Shown: positions 43,763 through 53,105 of the stretch, in pieces
Numbering within the stretch: position 1 is the first letter of the stretch
How the letters are laid out: every line of letters begins with the position of its first letter
Origin: Ideonella paludis
GTDB lineage: Bacteria; Pseudomonadota; Gammaproteobacteria; Burkholderiales; Burkholderiaceae_C
Direction of reading: 5' to 3'
Assembly (NCBI RefSeq): GCF_018069865.1
Contig: NZ_JAGQDG010000002.1
Span: 124,001 to 188,000 of the forward strand
DNA: 64,000 bases
Position numbers and translations under genes: made by a program
Notes under the pieces: model-generated
What the model saw: the letters and a program-made list of their open reading frames with translations, nothing else
Told to the model about the DNA's origin: nothing
The model's database searches: none

Positions 43763-44496
43763 TGGCGCCGCACACACCTTTGACCATGAACGCCCAAGAA
43801 ATCGAACCCGGCCTTTTCATCCGTGGCCTGACCCCACCGCTGCGCCTCTCCGACTTCAAGTTGGTGGCCTTTGACATGGACTCCACGCTGATCAACATCG
43901 AGTGCGTGGATGAGATTGCCGCGGCTGCAGGGCGCAAGGCTGAGGTCTCAGCCATCACCGAGGCCGCAATGCGCGGCGAGATCACTGACTACAAAGACAG
44001 CCTGCGCCGCCGTGTGGCCTTGCTCAAAGGCGTGCCTCTGACCGCCCTGGAGGCCGTGTATGCGGACCACTTGGAGCTGAACCCCGGCGTGGAGGCCTTT
44101 GTGCAGGCTTGCCAATCGGCGGGCTTGAAAACCTTGTTGGTCTCGGGCGGCTTCACCTTTTTCTCAGACCGGGTGCGCCAACGCCTGGGCCTGGACTTTG
44201 CCCGCAGCAATGTGCTGGAGGTGGAAGACGGGCATCTGACCGGCCGCATGGTGGACCGGCCCTGGGGCGACATTGTGGACGGTGCCGAGAAGCGCCGCGT
44301 GGTGCTGGAGGTCTGCGAGCTGATGGGCATCTCGCCCGAGCAGGCCATTGCCGTGGGTGACGGCGCCAATGACCTGCCCATGATGAGTGTGGCGGGGCTG
44401 TCGATTGGCTATCACGGCAAGCCCGCCGTGCGCGAAGAAGCCATGCTCTCCATTGAAGCCGGGGGCATGGACCGGGCCTTGACGGTGCTGCGCTAA
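43762..44496 (+). CDS. serB: Phosphoserine phosphatase
   Basis: The 244-residue HAD enzyme has the nucleophile Asp38 in AFDMDSTLI, the SGGF motif (VSGGFTFFSDRV), the AEKRRVV lysine and the GDGANDLPM metal site. It makes serine from phosphoserine. ATG at 43762 overlaps the mfd stop; Met at 43786 is an alternative with a shorter N-terminus. No ACT domain precedes the HAD domain, unlike some SerB forms. A weak GC stem (44504-44519) follows without a T-run. Confidence 0.94.
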   Translation: MAPHTPLTMNAQEIEPGLFIRGLTPPLRLSDFKLVAFDMDSTLINIECVDEIAAAAGRKAEVSAITEAAMRGEITDYKDSLRRRVALLKGVPLTALEAVYADHLELNPGVEAFVQACQSAGLKTLLVSGGFTFFSDRVRQRLGLDFARSNVLEVEDGHLTGRMVDRPWGDIVDGAEKRRVVLEVCELMGISPEQAIAVGDGANDLPMMSVAGLSIGYHGKPAVREEAMLSIEAGGMDRALTVLR

Positions 44497-44645
44497 GCAA
44501 ACACCCGGCAACAGCCGGGCGCTCAAGCCTGCGCAGGGGTGGCCGATAACGGGGGTGGCGCTACTAACTCCCCTTAGGCAGCCGCCAGCCCCTGCTTTAC
44601 GGCGCAGTTTGGTGATGCAAGGTGGCTGGCCATGCCGCGTTGGCC

Positions 44646-45587
44646 ATGACCTGCATCCTTCTTGTGACTCCCCCCTCCCCCCTTGGTGCGGTTTGGCAAA
44701 GGGTTTTGTCGTCGCCCCCGTGGACGGTGGTGCGCAGTGACCCACCGCCCCGCTCGTGCCGGGCTTGGGCCCCTGAGAATCTGCACGAAGCACCGGCGCT
44801 GATCGTGATGGCGGGCCTGAGCCCCCACGAGCAACGCCTAGTCACCTTGCGCCAATGGCACCAATCACGCCGCAGGCGCTTCCCTCCGGTGCTGTGCCTG
44901 CAAGACGAAGGCTGGACCGGCGGCATCTTGGCTGCGCCAGAAGAAGGCGTGAACTTGACGCTGGCGGCCAGCACCCCGGTGACGGATGTGCAAGCCGTGG
45001 TGCGCCTGCTGCTGGCCGCTCCCCGGCGGGATGCCACCCCCCAGCAAGATGAATGGATCGCCCGCATGTGGCAGGCCCAAGAGATGCTGCTGACCGAGCC
45101 CGCGCTTTCGGCCGCTGCGGTGCAGGCCACGCGCACCGTCTTGGAACGGCTGTTGGCCTCGCGCCTGGATGAGCATGCGCTGGCAGCAGCCCTGGCGCTG
45201 ACCTTGTTGCCCGAAGGCACCCGCCCGCTGGCGCTGTGGGCGCGGGAGTTCGCGCCGCCGGAGAGCCTCTCGCCTGTAGCTCCGGCCAGCTTGCCCCTTG
45301 ACCGCCTCAGAGCACGGCTCATCCGGGTCGGCCCCCAGCGCTTTGCACTGCCGCTGGACGAGGACGACCAACCCTTGGCGGGCTGGCCCGCGCCGGCCGC
45401 CGGTGTGTTGGACCGGGCCGAGGGCGTGGCCTTTGTACCCTGGAGCCCGCTGATGGCGCGGCTCAGTGGCTTCATCGGCACAGCGCTGTGCCGCAACGGA
45501 ATGCACTGGTTGATCCCCCAGCCCGCGGTGTGGCCACCGAGTGCGCTGCACCCAGAAGGGGCGTCCAAGCGCAGCTCGGCCGCCTGA
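44646..45587 (+). CDS. Protein of unknown function, Ala/Leu/Pro-rich
   Basis: I do not recognise this product (about 313 residues from ATG 44646; GTG at 44622 is also possible). The N-terminal third contains strand/helix alternation with LIVMAGLSPHEQRLVTLR and VLCLQDEGWTGGILA, faintly like a degenerate receiver fold. The middle is helical and Leu/Ala-rich; the end is Pro/Trp-containing (LIPQPAVWPPSALHP). No signal peptide is obvious. Third-codon GC bias is like its neighbours, which supports coding. Convergent with hrpA, whose stop lies 12 bp away. Confidence 0.5.
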   Translation: MTCILLVTPPSPLGAVWQRVLSSPPWTVVRSDPPPRSCRAWAPENLHEAPALIVMAGLSPHEQRLVTLRQWHQSRRRRFPPVLCLQDEGWTGGILAAPEEGVNLTLAASTPVTDVQAVVRLLLAAPRRDATPQQDEWIARMWQAQEMLLTEPALSAAAVQATRTVLERLLASRLDEHALAAALALTLLPEGTRPLALWAREFAPPESLSPVAPASLPLDRLRARLIRVGPQRFALPLDEDDQPLAGWPAPAAGVLDRAEGVAFVPWSPLMARLSGFIGTALCRNGMHWLIPQPAVWPPSALHPEGASKRSSAA

Positions 45588-45598
45588 GGCCAGGCGCT

Positions 45599-48500
45599 TC
45601 AGCTGCTGAGCTGAGCCCAGACCTTCTCCAGCCGCTTCACCGACACCGGCTGCGGCGTACGCAGCTCTTGCGCAAACAGGCTGATGCGCAGCTCTTCCAT
45701 CTGCCAGCGGAAGTCGTCCAGACGGCTGTCACTGGTGCCTTTGAGCTCAGCCAAGCGGCGCAGCCAGCGCTGCTCCAGGGGGCGCAGCTCAGCCAGGCGC
45801 TGGGCATCCCGTGCGGGGTCGCTGCGCAGCTTGTCCAGGCGCATCACCACGCCCTTGAGATAGCGCGCAAAGTGCTGCAATTGGCCGTAAGGCGCCAGCG
45901 CCAAGAAGCGCTTGGGGCAGAGGCGCTGCAGTTGCGCTTGGATGTCGTCGGCCACCTCTTTGGGCGGGCGGCTGTCCTTGAGCTTGCGGGCGGCAGCGGC
46001 ATATTCCACCAACACCGCAGCGGCCAATCGAGCCACTTCTTGCGCGATCAGGTTGAGCCGGGTGCGGCCCTCTTCCACCCGCTTGGCAAAGCTGAATTGG
46101 TCTTGCGGCAGCGGCTCCAGCAAAAACGCCCGCTCCAGCGCCACATCAATGATCTGCTCACGCAGTTCATCCACGGTGCCGCCCATCTGCATATAGGCCA
46201 CGCCCATTTGCGTCAGGCCCGGGATGTTTTTCTCTAGGTACTTCAGCGGCTCTTTGATTTGCAATGCGACAAGACGGCGCAGGCCTGCGCGGTGCTTGCG
46301 GGCAGCGACCTCGGGCTCGTCAAACACCTCGATCTCGACATGCGCCCCTTGATCGATCAGTGCCGGAAAACCGATCAAGGTTTGGCCGCCTTTGCGGATC
46401 TCCATCAGCTCGGGCAGTTCTCCAAAAGTCCAGGCGGTGTAGCGCGTCGCCGCTGCGTCCGGCGCTGGCGCAGGTGCCGGCGCCTTGACCACGGCCACCA
46501 CGCCTCGGCCCGCGGCGGGGGCCGCAGCCGCTGCTGCGGGCGGTGTGGCGGCTGCCGGTGCAGCGGCGGGGCTGCCCAGCTTCAAAGCCGCCAAGGCCTG
46601 GAAGGCTGACCGCGCCAGGCCGCCAAGCTCCGCCTTCAGGCTGCTGAGCTGGCGGCCCAGCCCCAATTGGCGGCCATGCTCATCCACCACCCGGAAGTTC
46701 ATCAGCAAGTGCATCGGCAACTGTTCTTGCTTGAAGTCATTGCGCTGCACGGCCACTTGAGTGCGCTCGCGCACGGCCTTGAGCAGCACGTCGATCAAGT
46801 TGCCTTGGGCAAACGGGGCCGTGGTGCAGAACTCGGCCACGAACTCGGGCAGCGGCACCAAGCGAGCTCTGGGCTTTTGGTGCAGGCTCTTGACCAGCGC
46901 CAAGACCTTGGCTTCCAACATGCCGGGCACCAGCCAGTCGCAGCGCTCCTCGCTGACCTGGTTGAGCGCATAGATGGGCACGGTCACGGTGACGCCGTCC
47001 TTGGCGTCACCCGGCTCATGCAGATAGCTGACGCCGCAGTCCACGCCACCCAGGCGCAAGGTGCGCGGGAAGGCGGCGCTTGTGACGCCGGCGGCCTCAT
47101 GCCGCATCAGCTCTTCGCGGCTCAGGTGCAGCAGCTTCGGTGTGGCTTTGCTGGCTTCACGGTACCAGCGCTCCATGGTGGCGCCACTGACCACATCGGC
47201 GGGCAGGTGCTGGTCGTAATAGGCGTAGATCAGCTCGTCGTCCACCAAGACGTCTTGGCGGCGCGACTTGTGCTCCAGTTCTTCGACCTGGGCCATCATC
47301 TTGCGGTTATGGGCCAGGAAGGGCAGCTTGCTCTCCCACTCGCCATTGACCAAAGCTTCGCGGATGAAGATGTCGCGGGCCGCGCGGGCATCCACTCGGC
47401 CAAAGTTCACCCGCCGGTTGCTGTAGATGACGATGCCGTAGAGCGTGGCCCGCTCGAGCGCAATGACCTCGGCGGCCTTTTTCTCCCAGTGCGGCTCCAG
47501 CAACTGCGTCTTGAGCAAATGCCCGGCGATCTGCGGGATCCATTGCGGCTCAATGGCCGCGAGCCCCCGGCCAAACAGCCGCGTGGTGTCCACCAACTCG
47601 GCGGCTACCAGCCAGCGGCCCGGCTTTTTGCTCAGGTGAGCGCCGGGGTGGCGCCAGAACTTGATGCCGCGTGCGCCCAAGTACCAGTCTTCGTCGTCCG
47701 ACTTGCAGCCGATATTGCCCAGCAATCCGGCCAACATGGCCAGGTGCACTTGCTCGTAGGTGGCCGGGCTTTGGTTCAAGCGCCAGCCGTGCTCGGCCAC
47801 CACGGTGTGGAGCTGCGAATAGATGTCGCGCCACTCACGCACTCGGCGCGGGCTGACAAAGCTGTCGCGCAGGCGCTGCTCTTGCTGGCGGTTGGAGAGC
47901 TTGTGGCTGTCCACCTTCTGGCCGGCCTGGGCTTGCGCCGCATGGCCGTGCTGGCCCCGGCCCTCTTCAATCCAGTGCCAGAGCTTGAGATAACCCATGA
48001 ACTCTGAGCGCTCGTCGTCGAACTTCTTGTGCTTCTCATCCGCGGCTTGCTGGGCCTCCAAGGGCCTATCGCGCACATCTTGGCCGGTGAGTGCCGAGGC
48101 GATGATCAAGACTTCGCTGAGGCTTTGCCGGTCGCGCGCTTCCAAAATCATGCGGCCCACGCGAGGGTCCAGCGGCAGGCGCGACAGCTCTTTGCCAATG
48201 GGTGTGAGCGCGTTGTCGTCGTCCACCGCGCCCAGCTCGCCCAAGAGCGCATAGCCGTCAGCAATGGCTTTTCTGGGCGGGGCTTCCAGGAAGGGGAAGT
48301 CTTCCACCTGCCCTAAGCCTAAGGCCTTCATGCGCAGGATCACCCCGGCGAGAGATGAGCGCAGGATCTCTGGGTCGGTGAAGCGCGGCCGCGCGGCGAA
48401 GTCCTTCTCGTCATAGAGCCGGATGCAAATGCCGTTGCTCACCCGGCCGCAGCGGCCGGCCCGCTGGTTGGCGGCGGCCTGGCTGATGGGCTCGATCTGG

Positions 48501-49621
48501 AGCTGCTCGACCTTGTTGCGGTAGCTGTAGCGCTTGACGCGGGCCAGACCAGCGTCAATCACATAGCGGATGCCCGGCACCGTCAACGAGGTTTCGGCCA
48601 CATTGGTGGCCAGCACAATGCGCCGGCCATTGCCGGCCTGGAACACGCGGTCTTGCTCGGCTTGAGAGAGCCGCGCAAACAGCGGCAGGATCTCGGGCTG
48701 CGGCCCGTGGCGGTGCTGCTGGGCCAGGTGCTTGCGCAGGTGGTCCGCCGCCTCTCGGATCTCGCGCTCGCCGGGCAGGAACACCAAGATGTCGCCGGGG
48801 CCTTCGCGCCAGAGTTCATCGACGGCGTCGGCGATGGCGTCGTCCAAGTCAAACTCTTTGCTCTCTTCAAAGCTGCGATAGCGCTGCTCGACCGGAAAAG
48901 TACGGCCACTGACCATCAGCACCGGCGCAGGCCCCTTGGCCGACTCAAAGTGCCGGGCAAAGCGGTCAGCATCAATGGTGGCCGAGGTGACGATGATCTT
49001 CAGGTCCGGCCGGCGCGGCAGGATCTGGCGCAGATAGCCCAGCAGAAAATCGATGTTCAGGCTGCGCTCATGGGCCTCGTCGATGATCAAGGTGTCATAG
49101 GCCTTGAGCAGCGGGTCGGTCTGGGTTTCGGCCAACAAAATGCCGTCGGTCATCAGCTTGACGCTGGCGCCCGGTTGCAGCCGGTCCTGGAAGCGCACCT
49201 TGAAGCCCACGACCTCGCCCAGCGGCGTGTTCAACTCTTCCGCAATGCGCTTGGCCACAGAGCTCGCGGCAATCCGCCGGGGCTGGGTGTGGCCAATCAG
49301 GCCTTGCCCGCCCGCCCCCCAGCCTCGGCCCAAGGCCAAGGCCAATTTGGGCAATTGCGTGGTTTTGCCGGAGCCGGTTTCACCGCAAACAATGACCACT
49401 TGATGCTCGGCCAGTGCCTTCGCGATGTCGTCACGCCGGGAGGACACCGGCAGCGACTCCGGAAAGCTGATGGGTGGCACCGGGTTGGGAGCGGGCCGCT
49501 GGCGGGGCGCAGAGGGCCGTGGCGCGCGCCCCTGCGGCCCGGCGGGCTGAGCCGAGGGTCGAGGTTCGCGGCGCGTGGGCGCTTCAGAGCGCGGGGGCTT
49601 GGGGGCGGTAGGTTCAGTCAC
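45599..49621 (-). CDS. hrpA: ATP-dependent RNA helicase HrpA
   Basis: The 1340-residue DEAH-box helicase has GETGSGKT (80-87), DEAH (181-184, IIDEAHERSLN), SAT, QRAGRCGRVS, and the long C-terminal DUF3418-type region of bacterial HrpA. GTG at 49621 is the start; the first 50 residues are Pro/Arg-rich. A low-complexity Ala/Pro insert sits near residues 1020-1060. HrpA unwinds RNA and has been linked to rescue of stalled ribosomes. It is divergent from argA, 79 bp between starts. Confidence 0.95.
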   Translation of the reverse strand: MTEPTAPKPPRSEAPTRREPRPSAQPAGPQGRAPRPSAPRQRPAPNPVPPISFPESLPVSSRRDDIAKALAEHQVVIVCGETGSGKTTQLPKLALALGRGWGAGGQGLIGHTQPRRIAASSVAKRIAEELNTPLGEVVGFKVRFQDRLQPGASVKLMTDGILLAETQTDPLLKAYDTLIIDEAHERSLNIDFLLGYLRQILPRRPDLKIIVTSATIDADRFARHFESAKGPAPVLMVSGRTFPVEQRYRSFEESKEFDLDDAIADAVDELWREGPGDILVFLPGEREIREAADHLRKHLAQQHRHGPQPEILPLFARLSQAEQDRVFQAGNGRRIVLATNVAETSLTVPGIRYVIDAGLARVKRYSYRNKVEQLQIEPISQAAANQRAGRCGRVSNGICIRLYDEKDFAARPRFTDPEILRSSLAGVILRMKALGLGQVEDFPFLEAPPRKAIADGYALLGELGAVDDDNALTPIGKELSRLPLDPRVGRMILEARDRQSLSEVLIIASALTGQDVRDRPLEAQQAADEKHKKFDDERSEFMGYLKLWHWIEEGRGQHGHAAQAQAGQKVDSHKLSNRQQEQRLRDSFVSPRRVREWRDIYSQLHTVVAEHGWRLNQSPATYEQVHLAMLAGLLGNIGCKSDDEDWYLGARGIKFWRHPGAHLSKKPGRWLVAAELVDTTRLFGRGLAAIEPQWIPQIAGHLLKTQLLEPHWEKKAAEVIALERATLYGIVIYSNRRVNFGRVDARAARDIFIREALVNGEWESKLPFLAHNRKMMAQVEELEHKSRRQDVLVDDELIYAYYDQHLPADVVSGATMERWYREASKATPKLLHLSREELMRHEAAGVTSAAFPRTLRLGGVDCGVSYLHEPGDAKDGVTVTVPIYALNQVSEERCDWLVPGMLEAKVLALVKSLHQKPRARLVPLPEFVAEFCTTAPFAQGNLIDVLLKAVRERTQVAVQRNDFKQEQLPMHLLMNFRVVDEHGRQLGLGRQLSSLKAELGGLARSAFQALAALKLGSPAAAPAAATPPAAAAAAPAAGRGVVAVVKAPAPAPAPDAAATRYTAWTFGELPELMEIRKGGQTLIGFPALIDQGAHVEIEVFDEPEVAARKHRAGLRRLVALQIKEPLKYLEKNIPGLTQMGVAYMQMGGTVDELREQIIDVALERAFLLEPLPQDQFSFAKRVEEGRTRLNLIAQEVARLAAAVLVEYAAAARKLKDSRPPKEVADDIQAQLQRLCPKRFLALAPYGQLQHFARYLKGVVMRLDKLRSDPARDAQRLAELRPLEQRWLRRLAELKGTSDSRLDDFRWQMEELRISLFAQELRTPQPVSVKRLEKVWAQLSS

Positions 49622-49700
49622 AGGGGCGCGATTATCGTCGCTGCATTCGCTACTGAGGCCGGCGCTGGGCGCTGCGCCTGCGGCACAATCCTCCGCAACT

Positions 49701-51041
49701 ATGGACCTCGTCTTTCCTCACACCTTCGTGCCTTGGTTTCGCGCCGTGGCGCCCTATATCCATGCCTATCGCGGCAAGACCTTTGTGGTCGGGATGACGG
49801 GCGAGCTGATTGCGGCGGGGCGGCTGAACCTGTTTGTTCAAGATTTGGCCATCTTGCATGCGATGGGGGTGCGCCTGGTGCTGGTCCATGGCTTTCGGCC
49901 GCAGGTGGACGAACAACTGCAGGCCAAGGGCCAGGTTTCCAAATTTGCCCAAGGGCGGCGCATCACCGACAGCGTGGCCTTGGACTGCGCCCAAGAAGCG
50001 GCCGGGCAGTTGCGCTTCGAGATTGAGGCCGCGTTTTCCCAAGGCTTGCCCAACACGCCGATGGCTAACTCGACGGTGCGGGTCATCTCGGGCAATTTTC
50101 TGACGGCACGCCCGGTGGGCATCGTCGACGGCGTGGACTTTCTCTCCAGCGGCGTGGTGCGCAAGGTCGATGCCGGCGCCATCCGGCGCGCCATGGACAT
50201 TGGTGCGATTGTGTTGCTCTCGCCCTTCGGCTTCTCGCCCACGGGTGAGGCCTTTAACTTGTCGATGGAAGATGTGGCGGTGGCCACCGCAGCCGCCCTG
50301 CAGGCAGACAAGCTTTTGTTCTTGACCGAAACCGGGGGCATTCGTGAGACGCCAGACGACCCCGAAAGCCCCATTGACACCGAGCTGGCGCTGGCGGATG
50401 CGGAGAGGCTCTTGGCCACCATGCCTCCGGCCAGCTTGCCGACAGACCCTTCGTTTTACCTCCAGCACTGCGTCGCGGCCTGCCGAGCCGGCGTAGAGCG
50501 CTCTCACATCCTGCCCTTCGCCACCGATGGCGCGGTCTTGTTGGAGGTCTTCACCCACGACGGCATCGGCACCATGGTGGTGGACGAAAAGCTGGAAAGC
50601 CTGCGTGAGGCCACGTCTGATGATGTGGGCGGCATCTTGCAGTTGATCGAGCCTTTCGAGCGCGATGGCACCTTGGTGAAACGCGACCGCACCGAGATCG
50701 AGCGCGACATTGACGGCTACACCGTGATCGAGCACGACGGCGTCATCTTCGGCTGTGCGGCGCTGTACCCTTACCCAGAGGCCCGCACCGCGGAGATGGC
50801 CGCACTGACGGTGTCCCCACAGGTGCAAGGTCAAGGCGATGGCGACAAAATCCTGAAACGCGTGGAGCAGCGCGCACGTGCGATGGGTCTGGACAGTATT
50901 TTTGTGCTGACGACACGCACGATGCATTGGTTCATCAAGCGGGGTTTCACGGTCGTCGATCCAGACTGGCTGCCCGACGCCCGCAAACGCAAATACAACT
51001 GGGATCGGCGCTCGCAAGTGCTGGTCAAACGACTGTCTTGA
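49701..51041 (+). CDS. argA: N-acetylglutamate synthase
   Basis: The 446-residue protein joins an amino-acid-kinase domain (residues about 1-290: FVVGMTGELIAAG, LVLVHGFRPQVDEQL) to a GNAT acetyltransferase (about 300-446: MAALTVSPQVQGQGDGDKIL), the classical ArgA arrangement, for the first step of arginine synthesis with arginine feedback. ATG at 49701 gives MDLVFPHTFVPWFR, the expected start; the open frame above it crosses the hrpA start. yggX follows 44 bp later. Confidence 0.95.
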   Translation: MDLVFPHTFVPWFRAVAPYIHAYRGKTFVVGMTGELIAAGRLNLFVQDLAILHAMGVRLVLVHGFRPQVDEQLQAKGQVSKFAQGRRITDSVALDCAQEAAGQLRFEIEAAFSQGLPNTPMANSTVRVISGNFLTARPVGIVDGVDFLSSGVVRKVDAGAIRRAMDIGAIVLLSPFGFSPTGEAFNLSMEDVAVATAAALQADKLLFLTETGGIRETPDDPESPIDTELALADAERLLATMPPASLPTDPSFYLQHCVAACRAGVERSHILPFATDGAVLLEVFTHDGIGTMVVDEKLESLREATSDDVGGILQLIEPFERDGTLVKRDRTEIERDIDGYTVIEHDGVIFGCAALYPYPEARTAEMAALTVSPQVQGQGDGDKILKRVEQRARAMGLDSIFVLTTRTMHWFIKRGFTVVDPDWLPDARKRKYNWDRRSQVLVKRLS

Positions 51042-51085
51042 TGGGTTCTGACAGAACCCTTTGTTTTTCACTGGAGTGATGCCTC

Positions 51086-51358
51086 ATGGCGCGAATGATT
51101 CAATGCACCTATCTCAAAAAAGAAGCCGAAGGTCTGGACTTTGCGCCCTACCCCGGCGAGCTGGGCAAGCGCATTTGGGAGAACATCAGCAAGGAGGCGT
51201 TTGAGCAATGGAAGAAGCATCAAACCATGCTGGTCAATGAGAATCGCCTGAACTTGGCAGATGCGCGCGCCCGCCAGTATCTGGCCCGTCAAATGGAGCA
51301 ATACCTCTTTGGCGGCGGGGCGGACCAGCCCACTGGCTATGTGCCGCCCAGCGCTTGA
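51086..51358 (+). CDS. yggX: Probable Fe(2+)-trafficking protein YggX
   Basis: The 90-residue protein matches YggX over its whole length, with the conserved Cys7 ([16 protein letters not shown]) and [19 protein letters not shown]. YggX protects Fe-S enzymes from oxidative damage. The next gene is an iron-binding protein with a Fur box, but a terminator lies between them, so the two are probably separate transcripts. Confidence 0.95.
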   Translation: MARMIQCTYLKKEAEGLDFAPYPGELGKRIWENISKEAFEQWKKHQTMLVNENRLNLADARARQYLARQMEQYLFGGGADQPTGYVPPSA

Positions 51359-51384
51359 GCGCAGGGCCCGAGGTCTCGAGGTCA

Positions 51385-51407
51385 GGGTGGCTGCGTGCCA
51401 CCCTTTT
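51385..51407 (+). terminator. Terminator after yggX
   Basis: GGGTGGC (51385-51391) pairs with GCCACCC (51397-51403) around a 5-base loop and is followed by four T residues. A moderate Rho-independent terminator. Confidence 0.7.
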
Positions 51408-51450
51408 CGTTCTGGGCTTCAAGCCCACACTGACATTCGCTTGATTTAAA

Positions 51451-51475
51451 GCAATTGCGAATCATTCGCGTTTGC
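51451..51475 (+). promoter_or_regulatory. Fur box upstream of the iron-binding protein gene
   Basis: The core GCGAAT-C-ATTCGC is a perfect 6-1-6 inverted repeat, flanked by AATT and GTTT in the manner of betaproteobacterial Fur sites (AATGCGAATGATTCGCATT-like). It overlaps a plausible -35 (TTGCGA, 51455-51460), so Fur-Fe would block transcription. The start codon of the gene is 44 bp downstream. Confidence 0.8.
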
Positions 51476-51518
51476 ATGTAAACTTCGGGCCATCACTTTG
51501 ATGGTCCCGGAGTTCCCC

Positions 51519-52571
51519 ATGCGTGCTTTGTCCCTCTCCTTGCGTTGCGTGCTGTCGCTGACCTGTGCTGGGCTATTGGCCAGCGCTGCCCAAGCGGCTG
51601 ACAACAAGGTCTTGAACCTCTATTCCGCGCGCCACTACCAAACCGACGAGGCGCTCTATGCCAACTTCACCAAGCAAACCGGCATCCGTATCCAACGCGT
51701 AGACGCCGACGATGCGGGCATCCTTGCTCGGCTCAAAAGTGAAGGAACGTCGTCGCCCGCAGATGTTGTGCTTTTGGTCGACGCCTCGCGCCTGTGGCGG
51801 GCGGAGGTCGATGGCCTCTTCCAAGGCATACGCAGCCCCGTATTGGAGGCCAAAGTCCCCGCTCAGTTGCGCGGCAAAGACAGCGGCCAAGGCTCGCCCT
51901 GGTTTGGGTTTTCAACCCGCGCACGCATGGTCATCTACAACAAGCAGATGGTCAGCAAGTCGGACGTTGATACTTACGAAAAACTCGCGAACCCGAAACT
52001 ACAGGGCAAACTTTGCACACGATCGGGGTCTCACCCCTACAACCTGTCCTTGTTCGGCGCAATGACTGAACGGCTGGGCGCACCAGCCACCGAAAACTGG
52101 CTGAAAGGCTTGGTGGCCAATATGGCCCGTACACCGAAGGGCGGCGATACCGACCAAATCAAAGCCACCGCCTCTGGAGAATGCGGCGTCGCGCTGGTCA
52201 ACAGCTATTACCTGGCCCGCATGTTGCGCTCCAACAAGAGCGAAGACCGCGATGCCGTCGAGAAAATTGGTTACCTGATGCCTGATCAATCAGGAGCCGG
52301 CACCCATATGAACATTGCAGGGGGTGCAGTGGCCCGTTATGCCCAGAATCGCGACGCAGCTGTGAAATTTTTGGAGTATCTGGCCTCAGACAGTGCGCAA
52401 GCTTATTTTGCAGACGGAAACAATGAGTGGCCGGTCGTCAAGACAGTGAAGATCACCAACCCAGCACTCGATTCCTTTGGCGCATTCAAGACTGAAACCA
52501 CACCGGCGTCGGTCATCGGAATGAATCAGGTCAAAGTGCAACAGATGTTGGACCGGGTGGGCTACAAATAA
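51519..52571 (+). CDS. fbpA: Periplasmic ferric-iron-binding protein
   Basis: The 350-residue protein has a signal peptide (cleavage after AQA, residue 26) and the FbpA/FutA-type mature start VLNLYSARHYQTDEALY. The adjacent pair Tyr230-Tyr231 (ALVNSYYLARM) are the expected Fe ligands. ATG at 51519 has GGAG 6 bases upstream. A Fur box precedes it, so it is likely induced by iron limitation. The cognate permease and ATPase (fbpBC) are not in the window; hns follows. Confidence 0.92.
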   Translation: MRALSLSLRCVLSLTCAGLLASAAQAADNKVLNLYSARHYQTDEALYANFTKQTGIRIQRVDADDAGILARLKSEGTSSPADVVLLVDASRLWRAEVDGLFQGIRSPVLEAKVPAQLRGKDSGQGSPWFGFSTRARMVIYNKQMVSKSDVDTYEKLANPKLQGKLCTRSGSHPYNLSLFGAMTERLGAPATENWLKGLVANMARTPKGGDTDQIKATASGECGVALVNSYYLARMLRSNKSEDRDAVEKIGYLMPDQSGAGTHMNIAGGAVARYAQNRDAAVKFLEYLASDSAQAYFADGNNEWPVVKTVKITNPALDSFGAFKTETTPASVIGMNQVKVQQMLDRVGYK

Positions 52572-52591
52572 TCCCTGAAACACCAAAACTA

Positions 52592-52619
52592 TTGCGACGC
52601 TCAAGACTTGGTTTATGAT
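52592..52619 (+). promoter_or_regulatory. Likely promoter of hns
   Basis: TTGCGA (52592-52597) and TATGAT (52614-52619) are 16 bp apart, 36 bp before the hns ATG and after the fbpA stop. Confidence 0.6.
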
Positions 52620-52655
52620 GGCGCACCCTGTTTGGGGTTTGCAGGAGAAATTTCA

Positions 52656-52961
52656 ATGTCGAGCATCCAAGAACTGTTGGCCCAGAAGGCTGAACTTGAT
52701 CGTCGTATCGCCGAGGCCCAGCGTGCCGCCAAGTCGGACGCTATCGCTAAAGTCAAAGCGCTGATGTCTGAATATGGCCTCACCGCAGCGGATTTGGCCG
52801 GCCGTGCTCCTGGTGCTGCAAAGCCTGAAACTACCCGCAAAGTGGCGGCCAAGTATCGCGACCCTGCTTCCGGCCAAAGCTGGACGGGCCGCGGCTTGAA
52901 GCCAAAGTGGCTGCAAGCCGCACTGGCTTCGGGCAAATCGCTTTCCGACTTCGCCATCTGA
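52656..52961 (+). CDS. hns: H-NS histone-like nucleoid protein
   Basis: The 101-residue protein has the N-terminal coiled-coil oligomerisation part (about 1-45) and the C-terminal DNA-binding loop KYRDPASGQSWTGRGLKPKWL, close to the H-NS consensus. It would bind AT-rich DNA and silence foreign genes. ATG at 52656 has AGGAG 8 bases upstream. A strong terminator follows, so it is a one-gene transcript. Confidence 0.94.
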   Translation: MSSIQELLAQKAELDRRIAEAQRAAKSDAIAKVKALMSEYGLTAADLAGRAPGAAKPETTRKVAAKYRDPASGQSWTGRGLKPKWLQAALASGKSLSDFAI

Positions 52962-53056
52962 GCGTCATGCGTTCTTGCTGAAGGCGCCCCGCCAGGGCGG
53001 CTGATCGGCGAGAATCCACAGTATTCAGGCGCCCTCGCCTGAGTGCTGATCCCACG

Positions 53057-53084
53057 GGGCAGCTTCGGCTGCCCTTTGTTTTTT
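53057..53084 (+). terminator. Terminator after hns
   Basis: GGGCAGC-TTCG-GCTGCCC (53057-53074) with a stable TTCG tetraloop is followed by TTTGTTTTTT. A second GC-rich stem, CAGGCG/CGCCTG (53026-53041), lies just before it. Confidence 0.9.
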
Positions 53085-53105
53085 GGTTTTTCTTCCGGCT
53101 AAGTT

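Noticed and set aside
44504..44519. CCCGGC-AACA-GCCGGG stem after serB as a terminator
   Set aside because: No T-run follows and the stem has only six pairs, so it is not called.
46667..50026. Two long plus-strand frames (446 and 457 codons) inside hrpA
   Set aside because: Both are antisense to clear HrpA motifs and have unnatural Gln/His/Ala-rich composition.
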